Assembly (NCBI GenBank): GCA_019745415.1
Contig: JAIETF010000053.1
Location: 85,122 to 149,121, forward strand
Direction of reading: 5' to 3'
Length of the DNA stretch: 64,000 nt
DNA from: Candidatus Obscuribacterales bacterium
Lineage (GTDB): Bacteria; Cyanobacteriota; Vampirovibrionia; Obscuribacterales; Obscuribacteraceae
The position numbers and the translations under genes are program-made. The notes beneath the pieces are model-generated. The model did no database searches, was not told where the DNA came from, and worked only from the letters and a program-made list of their open reading frames with translations. Numbering within the stretch: position 1 is the stretch's first letter; each line of letters begins with the position of its first letter. Below, piece by piece: positions 17,731-27,197 of this stretch.

Positions 17731-20421
17731 ATGATGCACACAGGCAACGGCTCAGTCGGCAAAGAATCCGGCTTCAGACTGGATAGTTTCGTCAAACCAA
17801 GTCATTACGACATTCATTTGACCCCCGACTTATCAAAATTTGTTTTTGATGGCGAAGTGACAATCGAGATAGAACTCGAACAAGCCACAAATCGCATCGC
17901 CATCAACTCAAAAGAGCTTGAAATAGAAAGTTTTGTAGCTGTTCAAGCTGGTGGGGTGGAGCACAAGGCAAAAGTCTCAGTCTGTGAAGAAACCGAGATA
18001 GCCACTCTGCAGTTTGGAGAAACACTGGCAGCCGGTAAGTGGACTCTCAAGTCCAGCTTCAAAGGCACGCTCAACGACAAGCTCAAAGGCTTCTACCGCT
18101 CCTTCTGGGTTGACGAAAAAGGCGATAAACAGCCAATCGCCACTACTCAGTTTGAGTCTACCGATGCCAGGCGCGCCTTTCCTTGCTTCGATGAACCGGC
18201 TTTCAAAGCCACTTTCGATGTACGCCTCACGGTTGATGAGAACCTGACAGCATTGTCGAACGGCGCCGTCGTTAAGACTGAGCCTGCGCCCGGCGGCAAG
18301 AAGACCATCACCTATGAGCGCACCATGAAGATGTCCACCTATCTGGTGTGCTTCTGCGTCGGTAACTTTGTCTCGAGCAAACCCATCGATGTAAACGGCA
18401 TCGAAGTGCGCATCTGGTCGGTGCCCGGAAAAGAAAAGCTCACTTCCTTTGCGCTCGATGTCTCGGCCTTCGCCATTGACTATTACGAGAAGTATTTCGA
18501 GATTCCCTATCCGGGCGGTAAAAAGATCGACCACATCGCCATACCCGACTTTGCTTCGGGAGCTATGGAGAACCTCGGTCTCATCACCTATCGTGAAACA
18601 GCGCTTTTGTTGGATGAAGCTCATGCCACCCACGCAGAGCGCAAGCGCGTTGCTGAAGTGGTCATGCACGAATTAGCCCATATGTGGTTCGGCGACCTTG
18701 TCACCATGGGTTGGTGGAATGGGCTCTGGTTGAACGAGAGCTTCGCCACATTTATGGAAAATCTCTGCCTCTCTAAATGGAAGCCCGAGTGGGAGATTTG
18801 GAATGATTTCGGTCTCTCGCGCGCCGCTGCCTCAAGAGTGGACGCTCTCAACAGCACTCATCCCATCGAATGTCCGGTCAATCATCCCGATGAAGCGGCT
18901 GAAATGTTCGATGTGATTTCATATGAAAAAGGCTGCTCGGTCCTCTACCAGATTCACGAATTCATTGGTGCCGAAACTTTTAGACAGGGCATTGCTGCCT
19001 ATCTAAAAAAACACAGCTACGGCAATACCGAGACCCACGACCTCTGGGATGCTCTTGAAGAAGCCTGTCAGAACAAAGCTCGGCGCGAAGGCCTTACAGA
19101 AGCTGAACCGGTGCGCTTGATTATGGATAAATGGGTATTCACTCCCGGTCATCCTGTGGTTGAGGCATCTGCAGTCGGTGCCGGCGAGACCGTGAGTAAG
19201 CTCAGTCTCAAGCAGTCTCCCTTCAAGTTCCTCAAACAGAGCCAAAGTTCTCAACCTGATCAAGCTGCAACTTGGCCGATACCGCTCAGTCTGCGTGCCT
19301 TGCTCAAAGACGGCAGCCAAAAACTGATCGAGAAACGCATTCTTATGGACGAGAAATGTATGGATGTGGATCTTGGCGGTGAAGCGGTTTGGGTAGTGCT
19401 CAATGCCGGCGGCTCAGGATTTTACCGGGTCACCTATGATAGACAGCTGACCTCTCTGCTTACAAAGAATGGCGCACCAAGCGACAAACTCTCCAGTATA
19501 GAGAGATTCAATCTGGTCAACGATGCCTGGGCTTGCGTAAGAGCCGGCATACTGTCTGCTTCCGACTACCTCAATCTCATACAGGTCTTCGAAAGCGAAA
19601 ACGATCCCAATGTCTGGGCTATCATTCTTGCTTCGCTTGGGCATCTCAATAGTCTCACCGCAGTTGGATCTGAAGCCCGTGCCAGTATGGCCAGGCTAAT
19701 CAGAAAGCTAGCGCGACCGGCTTTCGATAAGCTCGGTCTGCATGCTGCTCAGGGTTCGGCTGAAACTGTGCAGACCAAGCAACTGAGAAGCACGTTGCTC
19801 TCTACGCTGGGAACCATCGGCGAAGACAAAGAATTGTCCCAGAAAGGCATACAGCTCTTTGAGACCTGGTGCAAGGACAGGGCGGCTCTTGATGCCGACC
19901 TGGTGCCAGCAGTGGTTTCCATTACGGCCTATCACGGTGAAAGCAAGGCTTACGACAATTTCCTCGCTCTCTCGAAGGCTGCTACTTCGCCGCAAGAAGT
20001 GCAGCGCTTTCTCTTTGCCTTGGCTCGCTTCCGTGACAAAGCCCTGTTGAAGCGCACAATCGATGCTTGTTTGAGCGATGATGTGCGCACCCAAGACGCT
20101 CCCTACCTGTTCGCTGCTCTAATGAGCAACGAAGAGGCAGGCAGCGACGCCTGGCGGTTTTTGAAAGAAAACTGGCAGACCATGGTTGACCGCTATCCCG
20201 AAAATGGAGTGGTCAGAATGGTTTCGGCTGTGTCGTCTCTCGACAAGCCTGAACTAGCCAAAGATGTCAGATCTTTCTTTGCCGCGCACCCTGTCAAATC
20301 AGGCGAAATGGCTGTAGCTCAAGCGCTCGAACAGCTCGACATCAATGTCAAACTGCGTGAGCGTGAAGAGAAGAATCTCAGCGAGAGTGTTCTGACCGAT
20401 TTGGTCGGAGCACGCAACTAA
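17731..20421 (+). CDS. M1-family aminopeptidase (first of tandem pair)
   Basis: 896 residues; ATG preceded by GAGGTAAG. Zinc exopeptidase that trims N-terminal residues from peptides. The N-terminal beta domain ends with the substrate-binding GAMEN (about 277-281). The catalytic domain has HELAHMWFGDLVTMGWWNG with zinc ligands His313 and His317, catalytic Glu314 and Glu336 in NESFA. The C-terminal ERAP1-like helical domain (about 520-890) is present. No signal peptide, so cytoplasmic. The paralogous aminopeptidase follows 151 bp downstream beyond a terminator. Codon usage is clearly less G/C-ending than in the second copy. Domain order matches tricorn-interacting-factor/ERAP-like members more than E. 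coli PepN. Confidence 0.94.
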   Translation: MMHTGNGSVGKESGFRLDSFVKPSHYDIHLTPDLSKFVFDGEVTIEIELEQATNRIAINSKELEIESFVAVQAGGVEHKAKVSVCEETEIATLQFGETLAAGKWTLKSSFKGTLNDKLKGFYRSFWVDEKGDKQPIATTQFESTDARRAFPCFDEPAFKATFDVRLTVDENLTALSNGAVVKTEPAPGGKKTITYERTMKMSTYLVCFCVGNFVSSKPIDVNGIEVRIWSVPGKEKLTSFALDVSAFAIDYYEKYFEIPYPGGKKIDHIAIPDFASGAMENLGLITYRETALLLDEAHATHAERKRVAEVVMHELAHMWFGDLVTMGWWNGLWLNESFATFMENLCLSKWKPEWEIWNDFGLSRAAASRVDALNSTHPIECPVNHPDEAAEMFDVISYEKGCSVLYQIHEFIGAETFRQGIAAYLKKHSYGNTETHDLWDALEEACQNKARREGLTEAEPVRLIMDKWVFTPGHPVVEASAVGAGETVSKLSLKQSPFKFLKQSQSSQPDQAATWPIPLSLRALLKDGSQKLIEKRILMDEKCMDVDLGGEAVWVVLNAGGSGFYRVTYDRQLTSLLTKNGAPSDKLSSIERFNLVNDAWACVRAGILSASDYLNLIQVFESENDPNVWAIILASLGHLNSLTAVGSEARASMARLIRKLARPAFDKLGLHAAQGSAETVQTKQLRSTLLSTLGTIGEDKELSQKGIQLFETWCKDRAALDADLVPAVVSITAYHGESKAYDNFLALSKAATSPQEVQRFLFALARFRDKALLKRTIDACLSDDVRTQDAPYLFAALMSNEEAGSDAWRFLKENWQTMVDRYPENGVVRMVSAVSSLDKPELAKDVRSFFAAHPVKSGEMAVAQALEQLDINVKLREREEKNLSESVLTDLVGARN

Positions 20422-20503
20422 GTCGAAAGCTTAGCCGAAAGCTTAGCTCAAGGCTTTGGAGAGTCTCTTCCTGAGCTGATCAAGCCAATCATGCCGTCCA
20501 CCT

Positions 20504-20534
20504 GAAAGCCCGCCGCAAGCGGGCTTTCTGTTTT
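20504..20534 (+). terminator. Rho-independent terminator between the M1 peptidase genes
   Basis: Perfect 10-bp stem GAAAGCCCGC/GCGGGCTTTC with a 5-nt loop followed by TGTTTT. It separates the two aminopeptidase genes into different transcription units. Confidence 0.85.
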
Positions 20535-20572
20535 GAAACAACCAACCGAATATCACTCTAAGGAGAAGTCTT

Positions 20573-23476
20573 ATGTGCATGTTGCGAAACTGCAAACACA
20601 AGGGTAGCTTCAATGGTCTTGCGCTGGCGGTGGCTACGGGGGACAAGTATCGTCTGCCCCGGCATGTCCTGCCGCGTCACTACGACCTCGAGCTCACGCC
20701 CGACTTTGAACACCTGACTTTCTTCGGCTCGGTGGCCATCGATATCGATGTGCTCTCGCCGACCGCCGAAATTCTCATCAATACCAAGGACCTCAAGCTC
20801 GGCAAGGTGACGGTGGAGAACGCCGACGGCACCGAGTTCGCTGCCGAGGTCTCTGCCGACGAAGCGCTGCAGCGCTCCACCCTCAAGTTCAACGGAAGGG
20901 TGGGCAAGGGTGCCTGGCGCCTCAAGCTCAACTTCGCCGGCACGCTCAACGACGAGCTCAAGGGCTTTTACCGCAGCGTCTGGAAAGACGAGAGCGGCAA
21001 GGAGCACGTCATCGCCACCACCCAGTTCGAAGCCACCGATGCGCGCCGCGCCTTCCCTTGCTTCGACGAGCCCAACATGAAAGCCACCTTCAAGGTGACC
21101 CTGAATGTGCCCCACGGCTATCAGGCGCTTTCCTGCATGCGGCCGGTGAGCGAGTCGACCATGTCGGTGGAAACGCCGCACGAGCTGGTCGAGCGCGGTC
21201 ACTTCCACGGGCACGCCGAGCCGCGTCTGCTCAAGCGGGTCGAGTTCGCCACCACGCCCAAGATGTCCACCTACTACCTGGCTTTCATGGCCGGCGAACT
21301 GGCTCTGGGCGGCACGGTCAAGGTGCGCGATGTCGAGCTGAGCTTCTGGACCATTCCCGGCAGCGAGCATCAGCTGCAGTTCGCCCAGCGGGTCGGGGCT
21401 TTCGCCTATGGCTGGCTGGAGGACTACTGCCAGACCAAGTACATCGGCGACGACAAGATCGACTTCATCGCCGTGCCCGATTTCGCCGCCGGCGCCATGG
21501 AGAATCTGGGCTGCATCATCTATCGCATGACCGACCTCTTGCTGGACGAGGCCACCGCCACCCAGCAGGAACGTGAGCGCGTTGCGCACGTGGTCGTGCA
21601 CGAGCTGGTGCATATGCGCTTCGGCGACGACGCCACCATGGACTGGTGGGACAACCTCTGGCTGAACGAGAGCTTCGCCACCCTGCTCGAAAACATGGGT
21701 GTCGATGCCATGTTCCCCGAGTGGAAGACCTGGGAGACCTTTGCGGCTTCCCGAGCCAGCGCCTTCGATCTCGACCAGCTCCATTCCACCCATCCCATCC
21801 AGGTGGCGGTGGACAACCCCTTCCAGATCGACGAAATCTTCGATCTGATCTCTTACGAGAAGGGTTGCAGCGTTCTGCGCATGATCGAGCAGTTCATCGG
21901 CGCCGAAGCCTTCCGTGAGGGTGTGCGCATCTATCTGAAGCGTCACCATCTCGGCAACACCGTCGGCGACGACTTCTGGGGCGCTCTCGATGAGGGCTGC
22001 CGCAAGGTCGGCGTCAACATCTCGGTGATGGACATCATGAACAAGTGGGTCTTCACCTCCGGCCATCCCATCCTCAAGGTGGAAGCCGCCGACATGCCGG
22101 GCTTCGTGCGTCTGAGCCAGAAAGAGTTCAAGGTTCTGGCGCGGGACGGCAAGTCGCCCATCTGGCCCATCCCGGTCAAGATTCGCGCCATGTGCAAGGG
22201 CGCCCTGGTGGAGCAGTCCTTCGTTCTCAACAAGGCGGAGGAAGTCGTCTATGTGGGCGAGAACATGGAATGGGTCGTGGTCAACGCTTTCGGCGACGGC
22301 TTCTTCCGTGTCAACTACTCGTCCGAACTGCTCGGCAAGCTCTTGCCCGTGCTCAAGAAGGCCATGGGTCCGGTGGAGCAGTTCAACCTGCTCAACGATG
22401 CCTGGAGCGCCACCCGTGCCGGTCAGGTCAAGGTGAGCGAGTTCCTCAAGCTGGTCGACTACATGGGCGGCAGCGAAGATCCCAATGTCTGGGCTTGCAT
22501 CGCCGACGCTCTCACCCACCTGCACGGGCTCTTCACTGGTCCGGCGCGCGAAGCGGTGGCGGGCAAGGTGCGGGCGCTCTTCAAGCCGCTGATCAAGAAG
22601 CTCGGCTTCGATGGCGCGGCAGACAAGGGCGACACCAAGCGCATGGAACTGCGTACCCAGGTCGTGCGTACCCTCGGCATCGTCGGCAACTATGAGCCGA
22701 TCAAGGTGAAGGCTCGTGAAGCCTACGAAGCCTGGAAGAAAGATCCGGCTTCGGTGGACAGCGACATGTTCGACGCCTTCCTGGGCGTGCTGGCGCGCAC
22801 CGGTGACGCGGCCCTCTACGACGAGTTCGATCAGCTGCGTCAGACCGCTTCTTCTCCGCAGGAGCAGGAGCGCTTCATGTTCTTGCTCACTCGCTTCGGC
22901 GACAAGGCTCTGGTGGAGCGTTCGCTCAACCTGGTCATCGGCGGCGGCATCCGCGTTCAGGACGCTGCTTTCTTCCTGCGCTCGCTTCTGGCTCGCGAAG
23001 CCTCGAGCGCTCGCACCTGGGAGGTGATCAAGGAGAACTGGGCCAAGCTCAAGAGCATGTGGCCCGAGAGCATGATCGGCCGCCTCTTCGGCAGCCTCAG
23101 TGCCCTCGACACCGCCGAGCAGGAAGCCGACATCAAGGCTTTCTTCGAAGCGCATCCGGTGGAGACTACTCGCATGCAGCTGGCCCAGGGTCTGGAGCAG
23201 CTGCGCATCAATGTTCTGCTGCGGCAGGCCGTCGATGCCGAAAAGGAGGTGCTGGTCAAGTACCTCCTCCCCGCCGATGCGCACGGTTGCATTCCTCCTG
23301 AAGTGAAGGAGGGTGCTTCCGGCAATCTTTCCGAGTCCAAGGCGGAAGACCGGGCTGCCAATGGCCAGTCCGGCGAAACCGACAACAATTCCGGGGATGC
23401 TCAGAGCCGTCCGGCAGCGGATCAGGCTTCTGTGACCGTCCCCAGTTCTAACGGCGGCGAAAAGCCGGTGGGCTAA
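20573..23476 (+). CDS. M1-family aminopeptidase (second of tandem pair)
   Basis: 967 residues; AAGGAG lies 5-10 bases before the ATG. Paralogue of the preceding gene: both share the phrase TTQFEATDARRAFPCFDEP with one substitution (S for A). It has GAMEN (about 307-311), HELVHMRFGDDATMDWWDN with His343, Glu344 and His347, and Glu366 in NESFA. The residue after HELVHM is Arg where most M1 enzymes have Trp, near the active site, so specificity may differ. The C-terminal 60 residues (after about 905) are a Ser/Asp/Gly/Ala-rich disordered tail absent from the first copy. No signal peptide. Codons are almost all G/C-ending, implying higher expression or a different history from its neighbour. Confidence 0.93.
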   Translation: MCMLRNCKHKGSFNGLALAVATGDKYRLPRHVLPRHYDLELTPDFEHLTFFGSVAIDIDVLSPTAEILINTKDLKLGKVTVENADGTEFAAEVSADEALQRSTLKFNGRVGKGAWRLKLNFAGTLNDELKGFYRSVWKDESGKEHVIATTQFEATDARRAFPCFDEPNMKATFKVTLNVPHGYQALSCMRPVSESTMSVETPHELVERGHFHGHAEPRLLKRVEFATTPKMSTYYLAFMAGELALGGTVKVRDVELSFWTIPGSEHQLQFAQRVGAFAYGWLEDYCQTKYIGDDKIDFIAVPDFAAGAMENLGCIIYRMTDLLLDEATATQQERERVAHVVVHELVHMRFGDDATMDWWDNLWLNESFATLLENMGVDAMFPEWKTWETFAASRASAFDLDQLHSTHPIQVAVDNPFQIDEIFDLISYEKGCSVLRMIEQFIGAEAFREGVRIYLKRHHLGNTVGDDFWGALDEGCRKVGVNISVMDIMNKWVFTSGHPILKVEAADMPGFVRLSQKEFKVLARDGKSPIWPIPVKIRAMCKGALVEQSFVLNKAEEVVYVGENMEWVVVNAFGDGFFRVNYSSELLGKLLPVLKKAMGPVEQFNLLNDAWSATRAGQVKVSEFLKLVDYMGGSEDPNVWACIADALTHLHGLFTGPAREAVAGKVRALFKPLIKKLGFDGAADKGDTKRMELRTQVVRTLGIVGNYEPIKVKAREAYEAWKKDPASVDSDMFDAFLGVLARTGDAALYDEFDQLRQTASSPQEQERFMFLLTRFGDKALVERSLNLVIGGGIRVQDAAFFLRSLLAREASSARTWEVIKENWAKLKSMWPESMIGRLFGSLSALDTAEQEADIKAFFEAHPVETTRMQLAQGLEQLRINVLLRQAVDAEKEVLVKYLLPADAHGCIPPEVKEGASGNLSESKAEDRAANGQSGETDNNSGDAQSRPAADQASVTVPSSNGGEKPVG

Positions 23477-23553
23477 AGACGAATAGGTTTTTCCAAGAGG
23501 AAGTGCCTAGACGTTGAGGCTCGTCGGCTCTGCCTAAAGAGTTAACGAAACCA

Positions 23554-23645
23554 AAAACAGGGGCCGGCATGACCGCTCGGCGAAAGAGGACTGCGAAAGC
23601 AGTTTTCTGAATAACCGATATCGGTTATTGCCGCGCCCCTGTTTT
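23554..23645. repeat. Nested inverted-repeat element containing palindrome copy 3
   Basis: The outer arms AAAACAGGGGC (23554-23564) and GCCCCTGTTTT (23635-23645) are perfect complements. Inside are a GCCG...CGGC stem, the small hairpin ACTGCGAAAGCAGT, and the perfect palindrome AATAACCGATATCGGTTATT (23610-23629, preceded by CTG). The 3' outer arm ends in TTTT, so the whole could also terminate the upstream aminopeptidase transcript. It lies 34 bp before the GltB-like gene start. Confidence 0.65.
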
Positions 23646-23678
23646 CAACCCGGTACTTTCTCTAGAGAGGACAAAACA

Positions 23679-25763
23679 ATGTTCTGGATCATCTTTGCAA
23701 CAGCGTTGGCGCTACTTGGCGGTCTAGCCGGTTGGACAATCGGCGACGGCGGTGCCTCGGCTCTAGCATTCACAATCGTAGGCGGCGCTCTCGCCTTGAG
23801 CGTGCGCGACCTCAAGCGTCATCACCACGCCATTGTTGCCATCACCATCATTGCCACAACCCTGGGCTGGCGCTTCGCCGGTTTGGAGTATGGCTTGGTG
23901 CTCGGTGTTCTGGCCGTGGCAATCCAGGTTTCCATCAATGAATTCGTGCAAAGGCAGAGTGTGGCCTTGCCCGTTTCGCTTGGTCTGACCTTCCTGGCCT
24001 GGTGGCTAGGCTGGCATTTCATCAGCGAAATGGCAGGGCTCATCTTTGCCCTCATGACCTTCCTCACCCAGGTGGCCGTGCACGACTATTTCCTGCAGCG
24101 CAAGCACACAATCCGTCGCAACTTCCCGCTCATTGGCTGGTGCCGTTATGGCTTCGAGCTGATCGGCGATGAACTGCGGCAGTATTGGTTCATGAGCGAT
24201 ACCGAAGAGGCGCCCTATAACCGGGTGACTCGCCGCTATATCTATCGCTCCGCCAAGGGCATCAACAACAACTTGGGCTTCGGCACCCAGCGCAAATACA
24301 ATCAGGAAGGCGAGATCCACATCTTGCCCGGGCTCTTCCCGATTCCTGACACCGAGCGTATGGGCAACCGACTGCCGGCCTTGGTCATCGGTGCCAAGCG
24401 CCGCAAGCCCTACCATTGCCCATGGCCGATCAATATCTCGGGCATGAGCTGGGGCGCTCTTTCGGCTGAAGCCGTGCAGGCACTATCGAGTGGTGCCAAG
24501 CTGGCTAATATCCACATGCTTACCGGTGAAGGCGGTCTCACGCCCTATCACCTGGACGGCGTGGTCAAGCGAGTGGAGACCGACAAGAAGACGCGCTGGC
24601 AGGTGCGCAAACTGCTCTCGTCGCTGAGCTTTGGTCTGGTTTCGGTTCCGGCCGAACCGACCGGTGAAGTGGTGGGCGGCGGTCGCATCATCGTCCAGCT
24701 TGGCCCGGCCAAGTTTGGCTTCCGCAAGTCGGTCACCCGTGCTATTGCCGAGCAGACCCTGCGCGGCATCTATCGCTTTGCCGGACAAGCGATGGAGCAG
24801 CCCTTCACTATGCTCGACCTGGACAAGGTGCGGCAGGTGGCGGAGAACGATCAGATCGTCGGTTTCGAGCTGAAACTGGCTCAGGGTGCTAAACCCGGTC
24901 AGGGCGGCAAGTTGCCGAAAGAAAAGATCACTCCCGAGCTGGCTCTCTGGCGCGGCATTCCCCAGAACGAGGACTGCTATTCTCCCAATGCCTGGGACGA
25001 GTTCAACGATGTACCTTCGCTCTTCCGTTTCGTCAAGCTGATGCAAGAAACAACCGGTAAGCCGGTCGGCATCAAGATTGTCGTCGGTCGAGAAGAAGCC
25101 ATTGAAGAGATCGCCCGCTACATGAAGGAGAGCGGCGAAGCTCCCGACTGGATCACCATCGATGGTGGCGAGGGCGGCACCGGTGCAGCGCCGGTCGATC
25201 TGGCTGATCGTGCTGGCCTGCCAATCTTGCATGCCATTCCCATCGTCGACAACATCTTGCGTAAGCACGGTGTGCGCGACGAAACCGTGCTCATCGCCTC
25301 CGGGCAGATTGCCCGCGGTGATGATGTGGCAATCGCCATTGCCATGGGCGCAGACATGGTCAACATCGGCCGAGGCAATCTGATCGCCGAAGGCTGCATC
25401 ATGGCTCTGCGTTGTCACACCAACCAGTGCCCGACCGGCATCACTACGCAGGACCCCCGCCTGCGTCGCGGACTTGACCCGCAGGATAAGTACGTGAAGG
25501 TGGCCAACTACAACATGGTCCTGCAGCGCTCCCTGCTCATGTTCCTCAAGACAGCCGGCGTGCGCACTCCCTGGGAACTGACCCGGGCCCACCTCTCGGT
25601 GGTTACCGCACCCATGGTGGAAAAGCGCATGGACGAACTGCATCCCTATCCGGATGGTTCGAACGGCAAGCGCAATCCTGTCTTGGGCGAGGTTCCGCAG
25701 GACGATCCGGAAAGCTCGGACCGTTTCGGTCCCAAGCTGATCAAGATCGAAGCGATTAAGTAG
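23679..25763 (+). CDS. Membrane-anchored FMN-binding glutamate synthase-domain protein
   Basis: 694 residues from the ATG of MFWIIFATAL (AGAGGAC nearby); the longer frame upstream crosses the palindrome element. Residues 1-150 contain about five hydrophobic segments, so the protein is membrane-bound. From about 195 on is the FMN-binding GltB central/synthase domain: PINISGMSWGALSAEAVQAL, DWITIDGGEGGTGAAP and INIGRGN-like phosphate-binding turns. CIMALRCHTNQCPTG gives the C-x5-C-x4-C pattern of the [3Fe-4S] cluster (last Cys about 584). There is no glutaminase domain. Stand-alone proteins of this type are annotated as FMN-binding glutamate synthase family; glutamate synthesis is not proven for them. 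Ends with a hairpin before the next gene. Confidence 0.85.
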   Translation: MFWIIFATALALLGGLAGWTIGDGGASALAFTIVGGALALSVRDLKRHHHAIVAITIIATTLGWRFAGLEYGLVLGVLAVAIQVSINEFVQRQSVALPVSLGLTFLAWWLGWHFISEMAGLIFALMTFLTQVAVHDYFLQRKHTIRRNFPLIGWCRYGFELIGDELRQYWFMSDTEEAPYNRVTRRYIYRSAKGINNNLGFGTQRKYNQEGEIHILPGLFPIPDTERMGNRLPALVIGAKRRKPYHCPWPINISGMSWGALSAEAVQALSSGAKLANIHMLTGEGGLTPYHLDGVVKRVETDKKTRWQVRKLLSSLSFGLVSVPAEPTGEVVGGGRIIVQLGPAKFGFRKSVTRAIAEQTLRGIYRFAGQAMEQPFTMLDLDKVRQVAENDQIVGFELKLAQGAKPGQGGKLPKEKITPELALWRGIPQNEDCYSPNAWDEFNDVPSLFRFVKLMQETTGKPVGIKIVVGREEAIEEIARYMKESGEAPDWITIDGGEGGTGAAPVDLADRAGLPILHAIPIVDNILRKHGVRDETVLIASGQIARGDDVAIAIAMGADMVNIGRGNLIAEGCIMALRCHTNQCPTGITTQDPRLRRGLDPQDKYVKVANYNMVLQRSLLMFLKTAGVRTPWELTRAHLSVVTAPMVEKRMDELHPYPDGSNGKRNPVLGEVPQDDPESSDRFGPKLIKIEAIK

Positions 25764-25775
25764 GGGCGGCAACAA

Positions 25776-25802
25776 GCAGCGACACCACCGTGGTGTCGCT
25801 GC
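25776..25802 (+). terminator. Perfect hairpin after the GltB-like gene
   Basis: GCAGCGACACCAC and GTGGTGTCGCTGC are exact complements separated by one base, starting about a dozen bases after the stop. No T tract follows, so partial readthrough into the membrane-protein gene 40 bp on is likely. Confidence 0.5.
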
Positions 25803-25841
25803 TCATCAGTATTCCAACCAGAAAACAGCGGAGTATAGAAC

Positions 25842-26924
25842 GTGCTGAACGTGTTATATGAGTTCGCATTCGACTTGGCCATGGGCGTTTCGACGCTCAT
25901 GGCTCTCGTCAGTGTTTATTTGATGTACGGCTGTTTCAAGAAAGAACTGGCGTTCCAATCGTCAGTTGTGCCTCGCCTGGGCAACCACGACGAGTTCGTC
26001 GCATTTCTCTGGAAGGACTCAGTCCTGAGAATGCGGCGAGAAGCAGCCGGTTCCCGCCTGGCAGTTTTTGTCGGGTTGAGTGTCTTTATCTGGACCTTCA
26101 CCTTGTTTGCCGAACTATCAGGGCATTGGCTCGGCGAGATGCTGGTCATCTCGCTGGCGGCAATGGTAGTGCGCATCGGCATGGGAATCTACTTCGCCGG
26201 AGCTTTCGACAAGGCTCGGGCGGGTAATGCGTCCAGGAAGATTCTTGCCTACAAGCAGTTCATCCACGCAGAAGCCTGGAAGAATGCCTGGCGAAAAGGA
26301 GAGGAAGCCAAGGTGAAGCCGCAGGCGCAGATGGCAGGCGACTTTAATACGCCGGTCTTTACCAGCGGTGCCTATGTGGCCTTGGAAGAGTCCGGCAGTT
26401 ATGGTCAAGGCGCCGTGAGAAGTTCAGGCAACCAGGGTTTGAAAGCCTATTTCGAGCCCGAAGCTTCGATGAAAGCAGCCTTGGCTATGGCGAAAGTGAG
26501 CGAGCCGCCCAAGACCGGAGACCCGGTTTTGGTTGTTTGGCTGAACGCCTACGGTCGTCTCAGTGCTTTCGTTGCACCGGTTGAAGCTGTGACAACGGTT
26601 GATGTCTCTGCCTTGGCTGAGGACGAAGCCGCCAAGGAGAATCTGGCAGCAAGCCTCGGCGTGCCGCCTGTCACTTTGCGGGCTTTCTATGATATCACCG
26701 GCGGTGAATATCCTCCCTTCGGCATTTCGGTCAAGGGTAGAGATTTCGTCGGTGCAGCCATCGCCATTCACGTAGATGCTGCAGCCAGCAACAGCCGCGA
26801 TCTGTCTATGGGCTGGATAACCTGTGCCAAAAGCGCTCCAGTCCTGCTCAACATGCTGGTCTTTCTCAGCGACTGTGAACGGCAGGTGCTCAACGAGCTA
26901 ATCAATCCCGGTCAGTCCATCTGA
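25842..26924 (+). CDS. Uncharacterised membrane protein
   Basis: 360 residues, starting 78 bp after the GltB-like gene on the same strand. Three hydrophobic segments: about 8-28 (FDLAMGVSTLMALVSVYLMY), 70-92 (LAVFVGLSVFIWTFTLFAEL) and 96-122. They are followed by a soluble C-terminal domain of about 220 residues. That domain has a beta-rich part with VLVVWLNAYGRLSAFV and ITGGEYPPFGISVKGRDFVG. No catalytic motif or known family recognised. Its position suggests it may be co-expressed with, and possibly assist, the membrane-anchored GltB-domain protein, but there is no direct evidence. The ATG at MLNVLYEF has only weak ribosome-binding-site support. Confidence 0.7.
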   Translation: MLNVLYEFAFDLAMGVSTLMALVSVYLMYGCFKKELAFQSSVVPRLGNHDEFVAFLWKDSVLRMRREAAGSRLAVFVGLSVFIWTFTLFAELSGHWLGEMLVISLAAMVVRIGMGIYFAGAFDKARAGNASRKILAYKQFIHAEAWKNAWRKGEEAKVKPQAQMAGDFNTPVFTSGAYVALEESGSYGQGAVRSSGNQGLKAYFEPEASMKAALAMAKVSEPPKTGDPVLVVWLNAYGRLSAFVAPVEAVTTVDVSALAEDEAAKENLAASLGVPPVTLRAFYDITGGEYPPFGISVKGRDFVGAAIAIHVDAAASNSRDLSMGWITCAKSAPVLLNMLVFLSDCERQVLNELINPGQSI

Positions 26925-27006
26925 CCTAGTGCCGCAGCTGTGCTTATCGGCGCGTTCCTTGCTTTTGGCTTGGGGCGCGTCGATGGCACTGTTTGCTGTT
27001 TTTCAG

Positions 27007-27039
27007 AACAAAGTCGATAGCCAGTCTGTCGACTTTGTT
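27007..27039 (+). terminator. Hairpin terminator after the membrane-protein gene
   Basis: Perfect 11-bp stem AACAAAGTCGA/TCGACTTTGTT with an 11-nt loop, followed by CTTTGATTT. It lies between convergent genes and may serve both strands. Confidence 0.65.
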
Positions 27040-27197
27040 CTTTGATTTCACACACTAAAAGAAATAGTAAATTGCTGGTTTATGCAAGAATTTCCTCGGT
27101 AGTAGTTAGCAGTTTGTAGTTAGCTCAACCTCAGTCGGTTTGGTCAATTGAGCAATCTGGCTAATGAGCTGGTTGAGAGAAAAGGAGCTCTTAAGCT

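Noticed and set aside
20558..23284. 908-codon minus-strand frame opposite the second M1 aminopeptidase
   Set aside because: Shadow of a high-GC3 gene; the plus strand has GAMEN and HExxH motifs and a ribosome-binding site.
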